64,000 nt of DNA from Limnoglobus roseus (GTDB taxonomy: Bacteria > Planctomycetota > Planctomycetia > Gemmatales > Gemmataceae), in assembly GCF_008254045.1 (NCBI RefSeq), contig NZ_CP042425.1:496001-560000 (forward strand). The letters run 5' to 3'. Position numbers and translations under genes: made by a program. The notes below the pieces were generated by a model, which did not search any database, was not told the origin of the DNA, and was given only the letters and a program-made list of their open reading frames with translations. Below, one piece after another: positions 26,177-34,288 of this stretch (the first letter of the stretch is position 1; each line of letters starts with the position of its first letter).

Positions 26177-26654
26177 GTGCCAGACGTCTCGCGGGTTCGC
26201 CCGCTCGAACCCGCATTGTTCGAACAGAATTGGTGGAACGGGTTCTGCACTGAGGGCATTCGATCGCCGGTTAGACAGACCACGGCGAATGCCTGAGCAG
26301 TGGGCAATTTGCTGTTCCTTCGCCAATACTTTCCGCATCCGGTCTGATCTTTTCCGCGAGGAGAGTCCGAAAGACGACACACCTGGGGAAAATGTCTTCC
26401 TCATTTTGTTCTCATCGAATTGCCTGAAGATTCAGTCTTCCGGCGTTTCCCGCAACTATGATGTTCGTCTCGATGTCGGCAATTCGTACACGATCATTCC
26501 CGCGTCAGCTTAAATAGCCACTTCTGTTCTGAAGATTCACAGCTTGTGGCCTTTCAATTGCAATAGACGGCACCATTGCCCATCCCTCTCGAACCCCGCA
26601 CCGGTTTTCGGTGGTGCGTCGTATGCCGTTCCGTCTGCTGAAGGATTTTGACGT
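26177..26654. other. Long non-coding leader region upstream of exopolysaccharide operon
   Basis: This 478-bp gap is clearly less GC-rich than its surroundings, and the short frames inside it have no coding character. A hairpin at 26597-26618 (CGCACC stem, GGTGCG partner) lies about 35 bp before the operon start, and AAGGA at 26640 is a possible ribosome site. It probably carries the operon promoter and regulatory sites. I could not match a riboswitch. Confidence 0.5.
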
Positions 26655-28085
26655 ATGGACACTGTCACGTACCCCCGCACCGATGCGGGGGAAACTTGCG
26701 AATTGGATCGGAGCCTTGAAGCGGTCGTAGTCCATCATCGAATCGCGGGAGATCATCGCTCCCTTCCCACGCACCTCAATGCATCCTCGCGGGAAACGGT
26801 TCACGACACCGGATCGGACGTTGTGATTGCCAAGACAACGCCGGTCCCGCCCCGCACACCATCGCGCGGAAACTACTTCGCGTGGTGTTCCCGGATGGCC
26901 CGGCGAACCGTGGCGGTCGCCCTCTTGCTACTCGCGGTCTGGTTCTGGGCGCTGCCGTTCTTCTTCCCGGTTTCGAGCCGGGCGGTGGTCAACGCTCAGG
27001 TCGTTCAAATCCGAGCCCCGATCAACGGCGAAGTTGCGGCCCTCGCGGTGGGCGTCGGCGACCGGATCGCCCTGGGAGATCAAGTCTTACGAGTCGCCGG
27101 TCGGGACGTAGACGGCGGGCCGCTGGCGGTGGCCCGCGCCCGGCACAGCGACCTCGTCGCCCGGCACGGCCGGTTGGCGAGCGAACTGGAAACAACGGTC
27201 ACGGCCCACGCGGTGTGTGAAGCGGACCTCGGGCGGTACAAGAACGCGCTCGTGGAGATTCTCGGCCAGACGTGCCGCGAGGGGCGGGTGAAAGTCGAGA
27301 TGGCGGAACTGGAGCACCAGGTCGCCGAGCGGCGGGCCGGCCGGATGAGCAGTCTGGCGAGTAACCAAGCGGTCGGGGTGTTCGAACACGACGACACCCG
27401 CGACGCGGCCAAGGTCTCGAAGTCGCGGATCGAGCAAGAGAAGGTACTCTTGGAGCGCGTCGAGAAAGAGTTGCACGCCGTTCAGAAGGGCGTGTTCGTC
27501 AACCGCGAAACGCCGTTCTATCAGGTCCAAGAACACGAGCTGTCGGCCAAGATCACCCGCATCAAGGGCGACCTTGCCGAGACCACGGAACTAATCGCCG
27601 CGGCCGAGCGGGGCATTCGGACCGAAGAAGACCGGATGAACCGCCTGGCGAGCACCGCCGTTCCCGCCCCGGTTTCCGGCGTCGTGTGGAAGCGGCCGGG
27701 AACGCTCCATCAGGTCGTGGAGCGGAACGAAACCGTCCTGAACGTCGCCGACGAGAAGACGGTGTTCGTGGAGGCCCTTCTGCACCAACGCCACCTGTCG
27801 TCGGTTGGCCCCGGCTGCCGGGCGACGATCTGCCTGACCGGCGGCGAAACCCTCACCGGCCGGGTTCACGCGGTTCGCACCCCGGACCCCACCGAGGCGG
27901 AACGCGCCTACGCGGTCGCGCTCACCGACGGCGACGTGCGGCAGGTGAAAGTAATCATCGAACTCGAAGGCGCGTCACCGGACGTTGCCCTCGTCGGCCG
28001 GCACGCCCGCGTACTGATTACCGGGGCCGAGCCGAGCAAGGTCGAACAGGGCGTCGAGTGGTTGTTCTCGCGGCTGAGGTTCTAA
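26655..28085 (+). CDS. HlyD-family membrane fusion protein of an exopolysaccharide system
   Basis: The 476-residue protein has a cytoplasmic N-terminus of about 85 residues, one membrane helix (TVAVALLLLAVWFWALPFFF) and a periplasmic part with a split biotinyl-lipoyl-like domain: VVQIRAPINGEVAALAVGVGD first, and VPAPVSGVVWKRPGTLHQVV after a long coiled coil (about 165-325). A beta-barrel tail follows. This is the HlyD/Alg44 layout; Alg44 also has a cytoplasmic PilZ part, but none is recognisable here. The gene precedes the glycosyltransferase gene by 4 bp, so the two form an operon and the protein probably conducts or contacts the nascent polymer in the periplasm. Confidence 0.85.
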   Translation: MDTVTYPRTDAGETCELDRSLEAVVVHHRIAGDHRSLPTHLNASSRETVHDTGSDVVIAKTTPVPPRTPSRGNYFAWCSRMARRTVAVALLLLAVWFWALPFFFPVSSRAVVNAQVVQIRAPINGEVAALAVGVGDRIALGDQVLRVAGRDVDGGPLAVARARHSDLVARHGRLASELETTVTAHAVCEADLGRYKNALVEILGQTCREGRVKVEMAELEHQVAERRAGRMSSLASNQAVGVFEHDDTRDAAKVSKSRIEQEKVLLERVEKELHAVQKGVFVNRETPFYQVQEHELSAKITRIKGDLAETTELIAAAERGIRTEEDRMNRLASTAVPAPVSGVVWKRPGTLHQVVERNETVLNVADEKTVFVEALLHQRHLSSVGPGCRATICLTGGETLTGRVHAVRTPDPTEAERAYAVALTDGDVRQVKVIIELEGASPDVALVGRHARVLITGAEPSKVEQGVEWLFSRLRF

Positions 28086-28089
28086 CCCG

Positions 28090-29769
28090 ATGCCCGGTGA
28101 CTCCCTCGTCCTCGCCCTGGCGCTCGCCGCCGGGCTGGTGTTATTGGCCACCGACACGCCAACGCGGAACCCCTGGTTCCGGTTGGCGGCGGTTCTCTTC
28201 CTTCACGCGCTGACCATCGCCTACGTCGGGTGGCGGTGGTCGGACACCCTGCCGGCGTTCGCCGGTACGCCGACCGCCCTCTGGGTCTGGGCGTTCTTCG
28301 CCGCCGAAGCCGTGGCCATTGTGTACGAGGTCTGGAGCGTTTCCGTCCTCATCCGCGTGACCAACCACACGCCCGAAGCGAACCGGTACGAAGCGGCCCT
28401 GCGCGCCACCCCGGACTTGCCGATGGTGGACGTGTTCGTGCCCACGTACAGTGAGAACGCCGAGATCCTCGAACGCACCATCCGGGCGGCCCTCGCCCTG
28501 GACTACCCGCGGGACCGGCTCAAGATTTGGCTGCTCGACGACGGTAAGCGGCCGTGGCTGAAGGAACTGTGTGACAAGTACGGCGTGGGGTGCGTGGTCC
28601 GCCCGACGAACGAACACGGCAAGGCCGGCAACCTGAACTACGCCCTGCCGCGGACGGCCGGCGAGTACCTACTAGTGATCGACGCGGACTTCGAACTCGA
28701 TCCGCGATTCTTGCTGAGGGCACTGGGCTTCCTGCTGTTCCGCATCGGCATCGGCCTCGTGCAAACGCCGCAGCACTTCCGCAACCCCGACCCGGTGCAG
28801 TACAACCTGTTCGGCGGCCGTGCGTGGACGGAAGAACAGTTCTTCTTCATGACGATGGCCCAGTCGGCCCGCGACTCCTACGGCAACGCCTTCTGCGTCG
28901 GCAGCGGGTGGGTCGTGCCCCGCGCCCGACTGACCGAGTTGGGCGGGTTCCCGCAGTCGTCGATTTGCGAAGACCTGGAGATCACCTACGCGCTCAAGGC
29001 CCGGGGCTGGCGGACGCTGTTCTTGAACGAACCGCTGGCCATCGGGTTGGCCCCGGAGAGCGTGCCCGAGTACATCAAGCAGCGGGCGCGGTGGTGTTCG
29101 GGCACAATCCAGCACGCCTACATCAAGACCGGCCCGTTCCGCGGCCGCGGCCTATCCTGGCTCGACCGCCTCTTCTACCTCGAACCGATTCTCTACTGGT
29201 TCACGTTCCCGTTCACGGTGCTGATGCTGTTCGCCCCGGCGGTCTTTTGGCTGACCGGCGTGTCGGCGATTCCGGGGGCCGGCGACGGCTTGTACGCGAT
29301 CCTCTTGCCGCGGTTCGTCGCCGCGTGGGTCGTGATGTACTGGCTCTCGGAGGGCCGTGTGATTCCGCCGATCTCGGCCGTCCAGCGGTCCCTGGGCGCG
29401 TTCCACTTCACGGCCGCCCTCGCGAAAGCCGTGGTCCAGCCGTTCGGCCGCCCGTTCCAGGTGACGGCGAAGGGACAAGCCCGCGACCGCGTCGTCATCC
29501 AGTGGGCCATCCTCCGACCGTTCGCGGTGCTGGCCGGGCTGACACTCTTCGGAATGGCCCTGAACCTGACGGGGTGGTACGAGGTGGTCACGATCAACTC
29601 GCTGACCGCCGTCGACGTGGCGTGGAGCGTGTACGCGCTGACGCTGTTGGCCCTGTGCGTGTTCGTCTGCGTCGAACGGCCGAAGGCCGGGTCGGCCGAC
29701 GCCCCGGAGGTCCGTAAGGGCAGCGTCGTCGGCACGGCGACGGCCCTCGCCCGGCGGGTGTTCGGCTAA
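28090..29769 (+). CDS. Processive GT2 glycosyltransferase, cellulose-synthase-like
   Basis: The 559-residue protein has an N-terminal membrane part, a cytosolic GT2 domain and C-terminal helices. Catalytic motifs are complete: D150 in LLDDGKRP, DAD at 198-200, the ED pair at 294-295 (SSICEDLEITY) and QRARW at 331-335, the last typical of processive beta-glycan synthases such as BcsA. No PilZ domain follows, so any cyclic-di-GMP control would need another protein. The product would be a beta-linked exopolysaccharide made together with the HlyD-like protein, 4 bp upstream. BcsB, BcsZ and outer-membrane export genes are absent from the neighbourhood. Confidence 0.9.
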   Translation: MPGDSLVLALALAAGLVLLATDTPTRNPWFRLAAVLFLHALTIAYVGWRWSDTLPAFAGTPTALWVWAFFAAEAVAIVYEVWSVSVLIRVTNHTPEANRYEAALRATPDLPMVDVFVPTYSENAEILERTIRAALALDYPRDRLKIWLLDDGKRPWLKELCDKYGVGCVVRPTNEHGKAGNLNYALPRTAGEYLLVIDADFELDPRFLLRALGFLLFRIGIGLVQTPQHFRNPDPVQYNLFGGRAWTEEQFFFMTMAQSARDSYGNAFCVGSGWVVPRARLTELGGFPQSSICEDLEITYALKARGWRTLFLNEPLAIGLAPESVPEYIKQRARWCSGTIQHAYIKTGPFRGRGLSWLDRLFYLEPILYWFTFPFTVLMLFAPAVFWLTGVSAIPGAGDGLYAILLPRFVAAWVVMYWLSEGRVIPPISAVQRSLGAFHFTAALAKAVVQPFGRPFQVTAKGQARDRVVIQWAILRPFAVLAGLTLFGMALNLTGWYEVVTINSLTAVDVAWSVYALTLLALCVFVCVERPKAGSADAPEVRKGSVVGTATALARRVFG

Positions 29770-29781
29770 TCGTGGTGCGCG

Positions 29782-30327
29782 TCAACCCGGTTGCAGTTCG
29801 ATGCACCGGGCACGAGGCGGGCACACCCGTGGCGCCGGTGTGCCGTCCCCGAATGCGGAAGCTCCCGAGAGGTGCACGGCGCACAGATTCTGGCCATTTG
29901 CTGCGACGTAGTGGTGAACCGCGACACGGCCCAAGGGATCAAGCCCGGCACTCGAATAGAGGAGCACATCCGGTTTCCGACAGATGGCAGCGGCGATTCC
30001 CAGGAAGCACCGCGGCGTCCCGGCGTTGTGGCACATGATCTCCCGAACAGTCACACCGAACTCGTCGATGACTTGTGCCGCATCGGCCTTCGAAATGTCA
30101 CCGGCCCGAGCGAGCCATTCCACCGTTCGCTGTCGGCGGATGAACTCCCGAAGCCCACGACGGCCCGTTGCGGGTCGACAAATCAGGACCGACTTGTTCG
30201 CGTGCTGGGAAGCTCGCAATATTCCCTGTTCGATTGCTGCTTCTTGTAAGTGGAAGCCGTGTGGGATGTGAAGACAAAGGACTTGTCCGGGCGAGAAATC
30301 GAGTTCCGGAACCGCAATCGCGGGCAT
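29782..30327 (-). CDS. Degenerate ABC-ATPase-like protein (no Walker motifs)
   Basis: ATG 30327 with AGGAGG just upstream gives 181 residues. The layout follows an ABC nucleotide-binding domain: LDFSPGQVLCLHIPHG occupies the Walker A position, QRTVEWLARAGDISKADAAQ the helical region, VREIMCHNAGTPRCFLGIAA the signature region, then ICRKPDVLLYSSAGLDPLGR, which matches a Walker B/D-loop segment. Yet GxxGxGKS/T, LSGGQ and the Walker B D-E are all lost; only GLDP remains intact. ATP hydrolysis is therefore unlikely. It could be a structural or regulatory relic of a transporter ATPase. It converges on the glycosyltransferase gene (12-bp gap) and has a structured, terminator-bearing leader. Confidence 0.6.
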   Translation of the reverse strand: MPAIAVPELDFSPGQVLCLHIPHGFHLQEAAIEQGILRASQHANKSVLICRPATGRRGLREFIRRQRTVEWLARAGDISKADAAQVIDEFGVTVREIMCHNAGTPRCFLGIAAAICRKPDVLLYSSAGLDPLGRVAVHHYVAANGQNLCAVHLSGASAFGDGTPAPRVCPPRARCIELQPG

Positions 30328-30405
30328 GGAAAGGATCCTCCTGCCGCCACTCTCGCAGAACGAAATGTGTGAGGTCTGAGGCGTTGATGGGCGATAGTGG
30401 GTACG

Positions 30406-30437
30406 AAAAAAAACCGGGCACGGTTTCCCGTGCCCGG
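30406..30437 (-). terminator. Intrinsic terminator upstream of the ABC-like gene
   Basis: On the minus strand CCGGGCACGG-GAAA-CCGTGCCCGG (a perfect 10-bp stem with a GNRA-type loop) is followed by eight T. It could end the DUF2203 transcript or act as an attenuator for the gene starting at 30327. Confidence 0.9.
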
Positions 30438-30439
30438 TA

Positions 30440-30600
30440 CCAAGCATACTTTTGGGTCCCGTCCATCCCTTCGGTAGCCTGGCTGCTTAAACTGCTCCCC
30501 CCTCGGAGCAGAACAAGCCAACACTAAGTTCCCGTTTGCACGGGACCGAACGACACAAAAACTGCCGTTCGGTTTCGTCCGCGTCGGTCACTTGCGTCAC
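30440..30600 (-). ncRNA. Candidate structured RNA / leader element
   Basis: Three short hairpins precede the terminator on the minus strand (stems at 30547-30573, 30530-30545 and 30492-30511), followed by CAGCCAGGCTACCGAAG (30470-30486). Hairpins plus a terminator in one gap are the layout of a riboswitch or a small RNA. The CAGCCAGGCTACCG end recalls the 3' end of cyclic-di-GMP-I aptamers, but the invariant GACGCAAAGCC block is not present, so I do not assign a class. It may simply be a structured 3' UTR of the DUF2203 gene. Confidence 0.35.
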
Positions 30601-30723
30601 CGTTGCGGACACCAGTATCTAGATCGCGATTCCGCCGAGGGCAAGGAAAACAAGGATAAATTCTGTTTCCGTCTCTCGCACGCAAATCTTGATCTTACCT
30701 GAAGATCGAGACGAACGAGCGAC

Positions 30724-31206
30724 TCAGGGCTGGGCCACGGTGCGGGTGGACGCGGGTTGCCAGTCGGCCGGAATCGGACGACGAAGCTCTTCCCCCGCGT
30801 ACCGCCAGAAACTCACCGCGTCTTCGCCGAGCTGCCACGAGTACGCCGCCGGTCGGCCGTTGATGCGGGTGGGGAAATCCACCCGTCCCCCGTGGGAATC
30901 CACCAACGACACGCCGAGCGTGTCCAACTCGCGGACCGCCCCTTCCAAGTTCTTCTCGGAAGCCGCAATCGCATCTTGGAGGGCGTACCGGCGTTCCCGA
31001 CTCGCCCAGGTGAGAGACCGCCGATATTCATCGAGCGTATCCCGTTCCGGGGCGAGGTTGGTCAGCCGTTCCGTCGTGTCCACGATATCCGTCACGATGC
31101 TACGAACTAAGGGTAGCATCTGGCGAGCCGTGGTTAAATCCAGGTTCACTTCTTTCCGCCGAGACTTCCCGGTCGGATTGGACGCAGGTTTGGGAGAACT
31201 GTTCAT
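30724..31206 (-). CDS. DUF2203 family protein
   Basis: I chose ATG 31206 (GGAG 8-9 bp upstream), giving 160 residues; an ATG at 31233 would add nine. The family pattern is clear: DLTTARQMLPLVRSIVTDIV at the start, RRSLTWASRERRYALQD in the middle, ELDTLGVSLVD, GRVDFPTRINGR and YSWQLGEDAVSFWRYAGEE before RRPIP. DUF2203 is a helical protein of unknown function, found in many phyla. A Gly-rich, basic N-terminal 25 residues (PKPASNPTGKSRRK) is extra. It is divergent from the kinase gene and is likely monocistronic. Confidence 0.85.
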   Translation of the reverse strand: MNSSPKPASNPTGKSRRKEVNLDLTTARQMLPLVRSIVTDIVDTTERLTNLAPERDTLDEYRRSLTWASRERRYALQDAIAASEKNLEGAVRELDTLGVSLVDSHGGRVDFPTRINGRPAAYSWQLGEDAVSFWRYAGEELRRPIPADWQPASTRTVAQP

Positions 31207-31458
31207 CTTTGGCTCTCCGTTAAAGTTTGTCACCGATCGCGTCGGTGCTTGAGGTATTATATGTCTTGATTCTTCACAAAAGTAACTACGAGCCGGGCCG
31301 TGCGTTCGATTTCGAAAAATTCCTTCGCCCGCCCTTGTAAAGAGATAACGCCCGCCGGACGAATCCTTGCACGGGTTTGGCTTTAGCGGAAATTCGCTCT
31401 ATAGTTCGCCTAGAAGTTAACAGTTTCCTCCCCGGTTCATCCTCGGCCACGACTCGCC

Positions 31459-33411
31459 ATGTCCGTGCCTGCCGTCAATCAGTCTGCCGCCTGGCTGGTC
31501 AAGGAATTGACCGCGGCCCACGTATTCGAATCGGCCCAACTGGCCCCGTACCTGTCCGAGTTTAAAGCCCTCCACAAAGGGGGCGATGCGGTTGCTTTGG
31601 CGGAATACTTCGTCAATAGCGGCTTGCTGACCCGGTATCAAGCCGAGCGCGTGCTGGCGGGAGAGGCGGGGCGACTGGTTCTCGGCCCGTACTTGCTGGC
31701 CGAGCCAATCGGCAGCGGCAGTTTCGGAGAGGTCTTCCAGGGCATCGGGCGATCGGACCGCAAGCGGTACGCGATCAAGGTTCTGCCGCTGCGGAGCCTG
31801 TGGAACGTCCGCCAAGCGAAATCACAGTTGACGGCCTTCGCGGACCTGCCGGCCCACCCGTCCGTCGTGCCGTTCGTCGACGTCGATTCGGCCGGCGGGT
31901 CGCACTACCTCGTCTGGCCGTTCGTCGAAGGCTTGAGCCTTGCCCACCGGGTGGGTGAGAAAGGCCCGGCCTCGGTGCCGGTCGCCGCGATGCTCATGAT
32001 GCAAGCGGCCGAAGGACTGGCGGTCTGCCACGCGGCGGGCATTTCGCACGGCCTGCTGAACCCCTCGAACTTACTCATCGGCCCCGACGGTCGGGTGCGC
32101 ATACTCGATCTCGGCGTCGGCGCGATTTTGTCCGACAACATCGCCGACGAAGAGTCGATGCTCGACACGATGTCGTCCGCCCACGCGACGATGGGCATGC
32201 TCGAGTGCTGTGCCCCCGAGACGCTCAACTCGCCGACGCTCCGCGACCCGGCTGGCGACGCCTACAGTTTCGGCTGCGTCTTCTACTACGTCCTGACCGG
32301 CCAGATGCCGTTCGCCGAGGGGAACGTGGTGGACCGCGTCCTCGCACACCAGATGCAACCGCCGCCGTCGGCGCGGGCCGCGAACCCGACCGTCCCCCTC
32401 TGGCTCGACGAACTGATCCAACGGTTGATGAGCAAGTCGGCGGCGGACCGGCCGACGTCGATGACCGACATCGCGGCGACCCTCCAGGCCGAGACGTCCA
32501 ACGCTTTCGTGGAGTTGCCCGAGGCCAAGGCCGGCCCGTCGGCCCCGCCGCTGGCGGCGAAGCCGCAGTCGCACGTGGACACGCCGACCCCCTCGCGGGG
32601 CACGGCATCGACGCCGTGGCCGCCCAAGCCGCACCCGCCGGTCCGGCCGGCCTCGCCGCCGTCCGCCAGCGACATCGACTTCGGCGACTACGTGCCGCCC
32701 GACGAGAGCAGTGAACACAACTGGGCCTCCGCCCGCCACCCAAAACCGCCGGAACCGATTCAACCGTCGATGCTCCGGTCCGTTCCCGTGTCGTCGGTGC
32801 CGAAGCCCGTTCCCGTGTCGTTGACGAGGGCCGAGCGGCCGGGCCGGGGGTCTTCCACAACGGAACTGCCGTCACCCGTGACGTACACGCCGACGAGCGA
32901 CCCGTCGGAAAGTTCGGCCGCCGCGAGCGTGCAACCGGACGTGCCGTCCTTCGCCCGGACCTGGTGGTACCGCGTGAAGACGTGGCTCCGGTCGTGGCGG
33001 CCGCAGTCGAGCGACCTCGTGCAACTCAGCGTCTTCGGCCCGCCGCAGGTGTCGCCGGGTGACAGCATCAAACTCCAGGTCTTCGCCCACACGCCGGAGT
33101 CGTTCGACAGCGTGAACACCCTGTCCCGGGCGTTCCACCGCGATTCGATGCTGCTCGCCACCGGGTTCATCGACCAGGAAGTGGAACGCGGCGTGAACCT
33201 GAGCCTGCAACTGAAGGTGACGAACGCCGGCGTGGCCCACTCGCTGTTGAACCTGACGTGGCTGGGCCAGCCGCAACCGCGGGCCTTCGACCTGCACGTG
33301 CCGTGGGAAAGCCCCGCCGGCATGACGCCCGTCACCCTCTGGGCCGCCGTCAACGGCCAGAAGAGTGGCGAGATCGCATTCCAACTCCACATCCTGCCCC
33401 GCCGCGGCTAA
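31459..33411 (+). CDS. Probable Ser/Thr pseudokinase with C-terminal beta domain
   Basis: The 650-residue protein has an 80-residue N-terminal module (FVNSGLLTRYQAERVLAGEA, common before planctomycete kinases) and a kinase fold: glycine loop GSGSFG (85-90), Lys107 in YAIKV, DLG 217-219 and an APE motif. The catalytic loop reads HGLLNPSN (197-204), so the HRD aspartate is Leu and the loop lysine is Asn; the helix-C glutamate also looks absent. Phosphotransfer is therefore doubtful. A proline-rich linker (about 360-500) leads to a beta-rich C-terminal domain (about 515-650, VFGPPQVSPGDSIKLQV). It may act as a scaffold or binding module. Single gene, followed by two small secreted proteins. Confidence 0.82.
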   Translation: MSVPAVNQSAAWLVKELTAAHVFESAQLAPYLSEFKALHKGGDAVALAEYFVNSGLLTRYQAERVLAGEAGRLVLGPYLLAEPIGSGSFGEVFQGIGRSDRKRYAIKVLPLRSLWNVRQAKSQLTAFADLPAHPSVVPFVDVDSAGGSHYLVWPFVEGLSLAHRVGEKGPASVPVAAMLMMQAAEGLAVCHAAGISHGLLNPSNLLIGPDGRVRILDLGVGAILSDNIADEESMLDTMSSAHATMGMLECCAPETLNSPTLRDPAGDAYSFGCVFYYVLTGQMPFAEGNVVDRVLAHQMQPPPSARAANPTVPLWLDELIQRLMSKSAADRPTSMTDIAATLQAETSNAFVELPEAKAGPSAPPLAAKPQSHVDTPTPSRGTASTPWPPKPHPPVRPASPPSASDIDFGDYVPPDESSEHNWASARHPKPPEPIQPSMLRSVPVSSVPKPVPVSLTRAERPGRGSSTTELPSPVTYTPTSDPSESSAAASVQPDVPSFARTWWYRVKTWLRSWRPQSSDLVQLSVFGPPQVSPGDSIKLQVFAHTPESFDSVNTLSRAFHRDSMLLATGFIDQEVERGVNLSLQLKVTNAGVAHSLLNLTWLGQPQPRAFDLHVPWESPAGMTPVTLWAAVNGQKSGEIAFQLHILPRRG

Positions 33412-33520
33412 CGGTCGCCGTCCACCAACTCGGCCTTTACACGCTCCGAATCTCCTGGCATATGCCCGTCTCGGAAGCGGAACCGTCGGGGGACGGCCGC
33501 GGGTCCTGGGGGAGTGTGCC

Positions 33521-33973
33521 ATGTACCGCATCGCAGCCGGGGGGCTGGCGGCCGTCGTGTGCCTCGCGGCGGGGGTCGCGTTCGGCGACGGGCCGAAGGC
33601 CACCGATTCGCGGCCGGCCGCCAAAAAGGCCGACGACAAATCCGCCACGCCGCAACGACCGTCGGTCATCATTGCGCCGCTGACCGCGGACGTGCTGGCC
33701 GAGGCCGTCAAGGAAGAACAGAAGGCGTGTACCCGCCGGCTGGACGCCTGTGCGAAGCTGCGAGAGATCGCGGTCGCGAAGAACAACGACGCGCTTCTGC
33801 AACAGATCGACGAGTTCGAACGGCAGGCGGTCGAAATCTGCCAGGCCCGGGTGGCCCGCATGGGCGTCCGCGGCAACGCCACGCGATCCGCCCCGAAGGC
33901 GGCGGCGGAACCGGCGTTCGACGCCGCGAAGGTGGCCGCGCCCACCCCGGCAGACGCCGCGGGGGGCAAGTAA
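33521..33973 (+). CDS. Small secreted protein, helical
   Basis: ATG 33521 follows GGGGGAG, giving 150 residues; longer upstream frames overlap the kinase end and are unlikely. A signal peptide (MYRIAAGGLAAVVCLAAGVAFGD) is followed by a low-complexity Lys/Ala stretch and one helical region (LAEAVKEEQKACTRRLDACA) with two Cys. The C-terminus is Ala-rich. No family recognised. The stop overlaps the next ATG (TAATG), so the two products are translationally coupled. Confidence 0.65.
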   Translation: MYRIAAGGLAAVVCLAAGVAFGDGPKATDSRPAAKKADDKSATPQRPSVIIAPLTADVLAEAVKEEQKACTRRLDACAKLREIAVAKNNDALLQQIDEFERQAVEICQARVARMGVRGNATRSAPKAAAEPAFDAAKVAAPTPADAAGGK

Positions 33974-34278
33974 TGAAAGCCATACTCCTGATGACGGCCG
34001 GCCTGATTCTGGCCGGGCCCGGTTGCCTGCACTTCAAGCCCGTCGGCCCGCTCGCCGGCCTTGCGGCTCCGGCCGCTGATGGCAAGAATGCCGAATCGCC
34101 CGAGCCGATCCTGCGGGACGCCCCGCGGCCGACGCTGCCGTCGGTGTACGTGACGCCGAGCGAGATCACGGCGGCGAACGCCGAGGAAGCGATGAAGCGG
34201 TTGACGCAAGAACTCGAAACCGACCGCCGCACGATGGACGCGATGCCCCGCTACGCGGAAGTGTCGGTCGTGAAGTAA
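33973..34278 (+). CDS. Small lipoprotein
   Basis: The 101-residue product has a lipobox (LILAGPGC, Cys18), so it is likely lipid-anchored. The rest is short, with PTLPSVYVTPSEITAANAEE and a helical end (MKRLTQELETDRRTMDAM). The start overlaps the previous stop by one base. No family recognised; the two genes together suggest a small envelope complex. Confidence 0.65.
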   Translation: MKAILLMTAGLILAGPGCLHFKPVGPLAGLAAPAADGKNAESPEPILRDAPRPTLPSVYVTPSEITAANAEEAMKRLTQELETDRRTMDAMPRYAEVSVVK

Positions 34279-34288
34279 CCGGCGACGG

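Larger units (their letters stand above)
30328..30723. other. Intergenic region with structured minus-strand leader
   Basis: This 396-bp gap lies between two minus-strand genes. Read on the minus strand it contains, in order, a CCGAACG/CGTTCGG hairpin (30547-30573), a CCCG/CGGG hairpin (30530-30545), a CTGCTCC/GGAGCAG hairpin (30492-30511) and a strong intrinsic terminator (30406-30437), which lies about 80 bp before the next start. No coding frame is convincing. Confidence 0.55.

Noticed and set aside
30440..30600. Cyclic-di-GMP-I riboswitch, SRP RNA or 6S RNA
   Set aside because: Only a short 3' similarity to the GEMM aptamer was found and the conserved GACGCAAAGCC block is missing; the GGAAGGAAGCAGCC-type loop of SRP RNA and the long-hairpin layout of 6S RNA are also not present.
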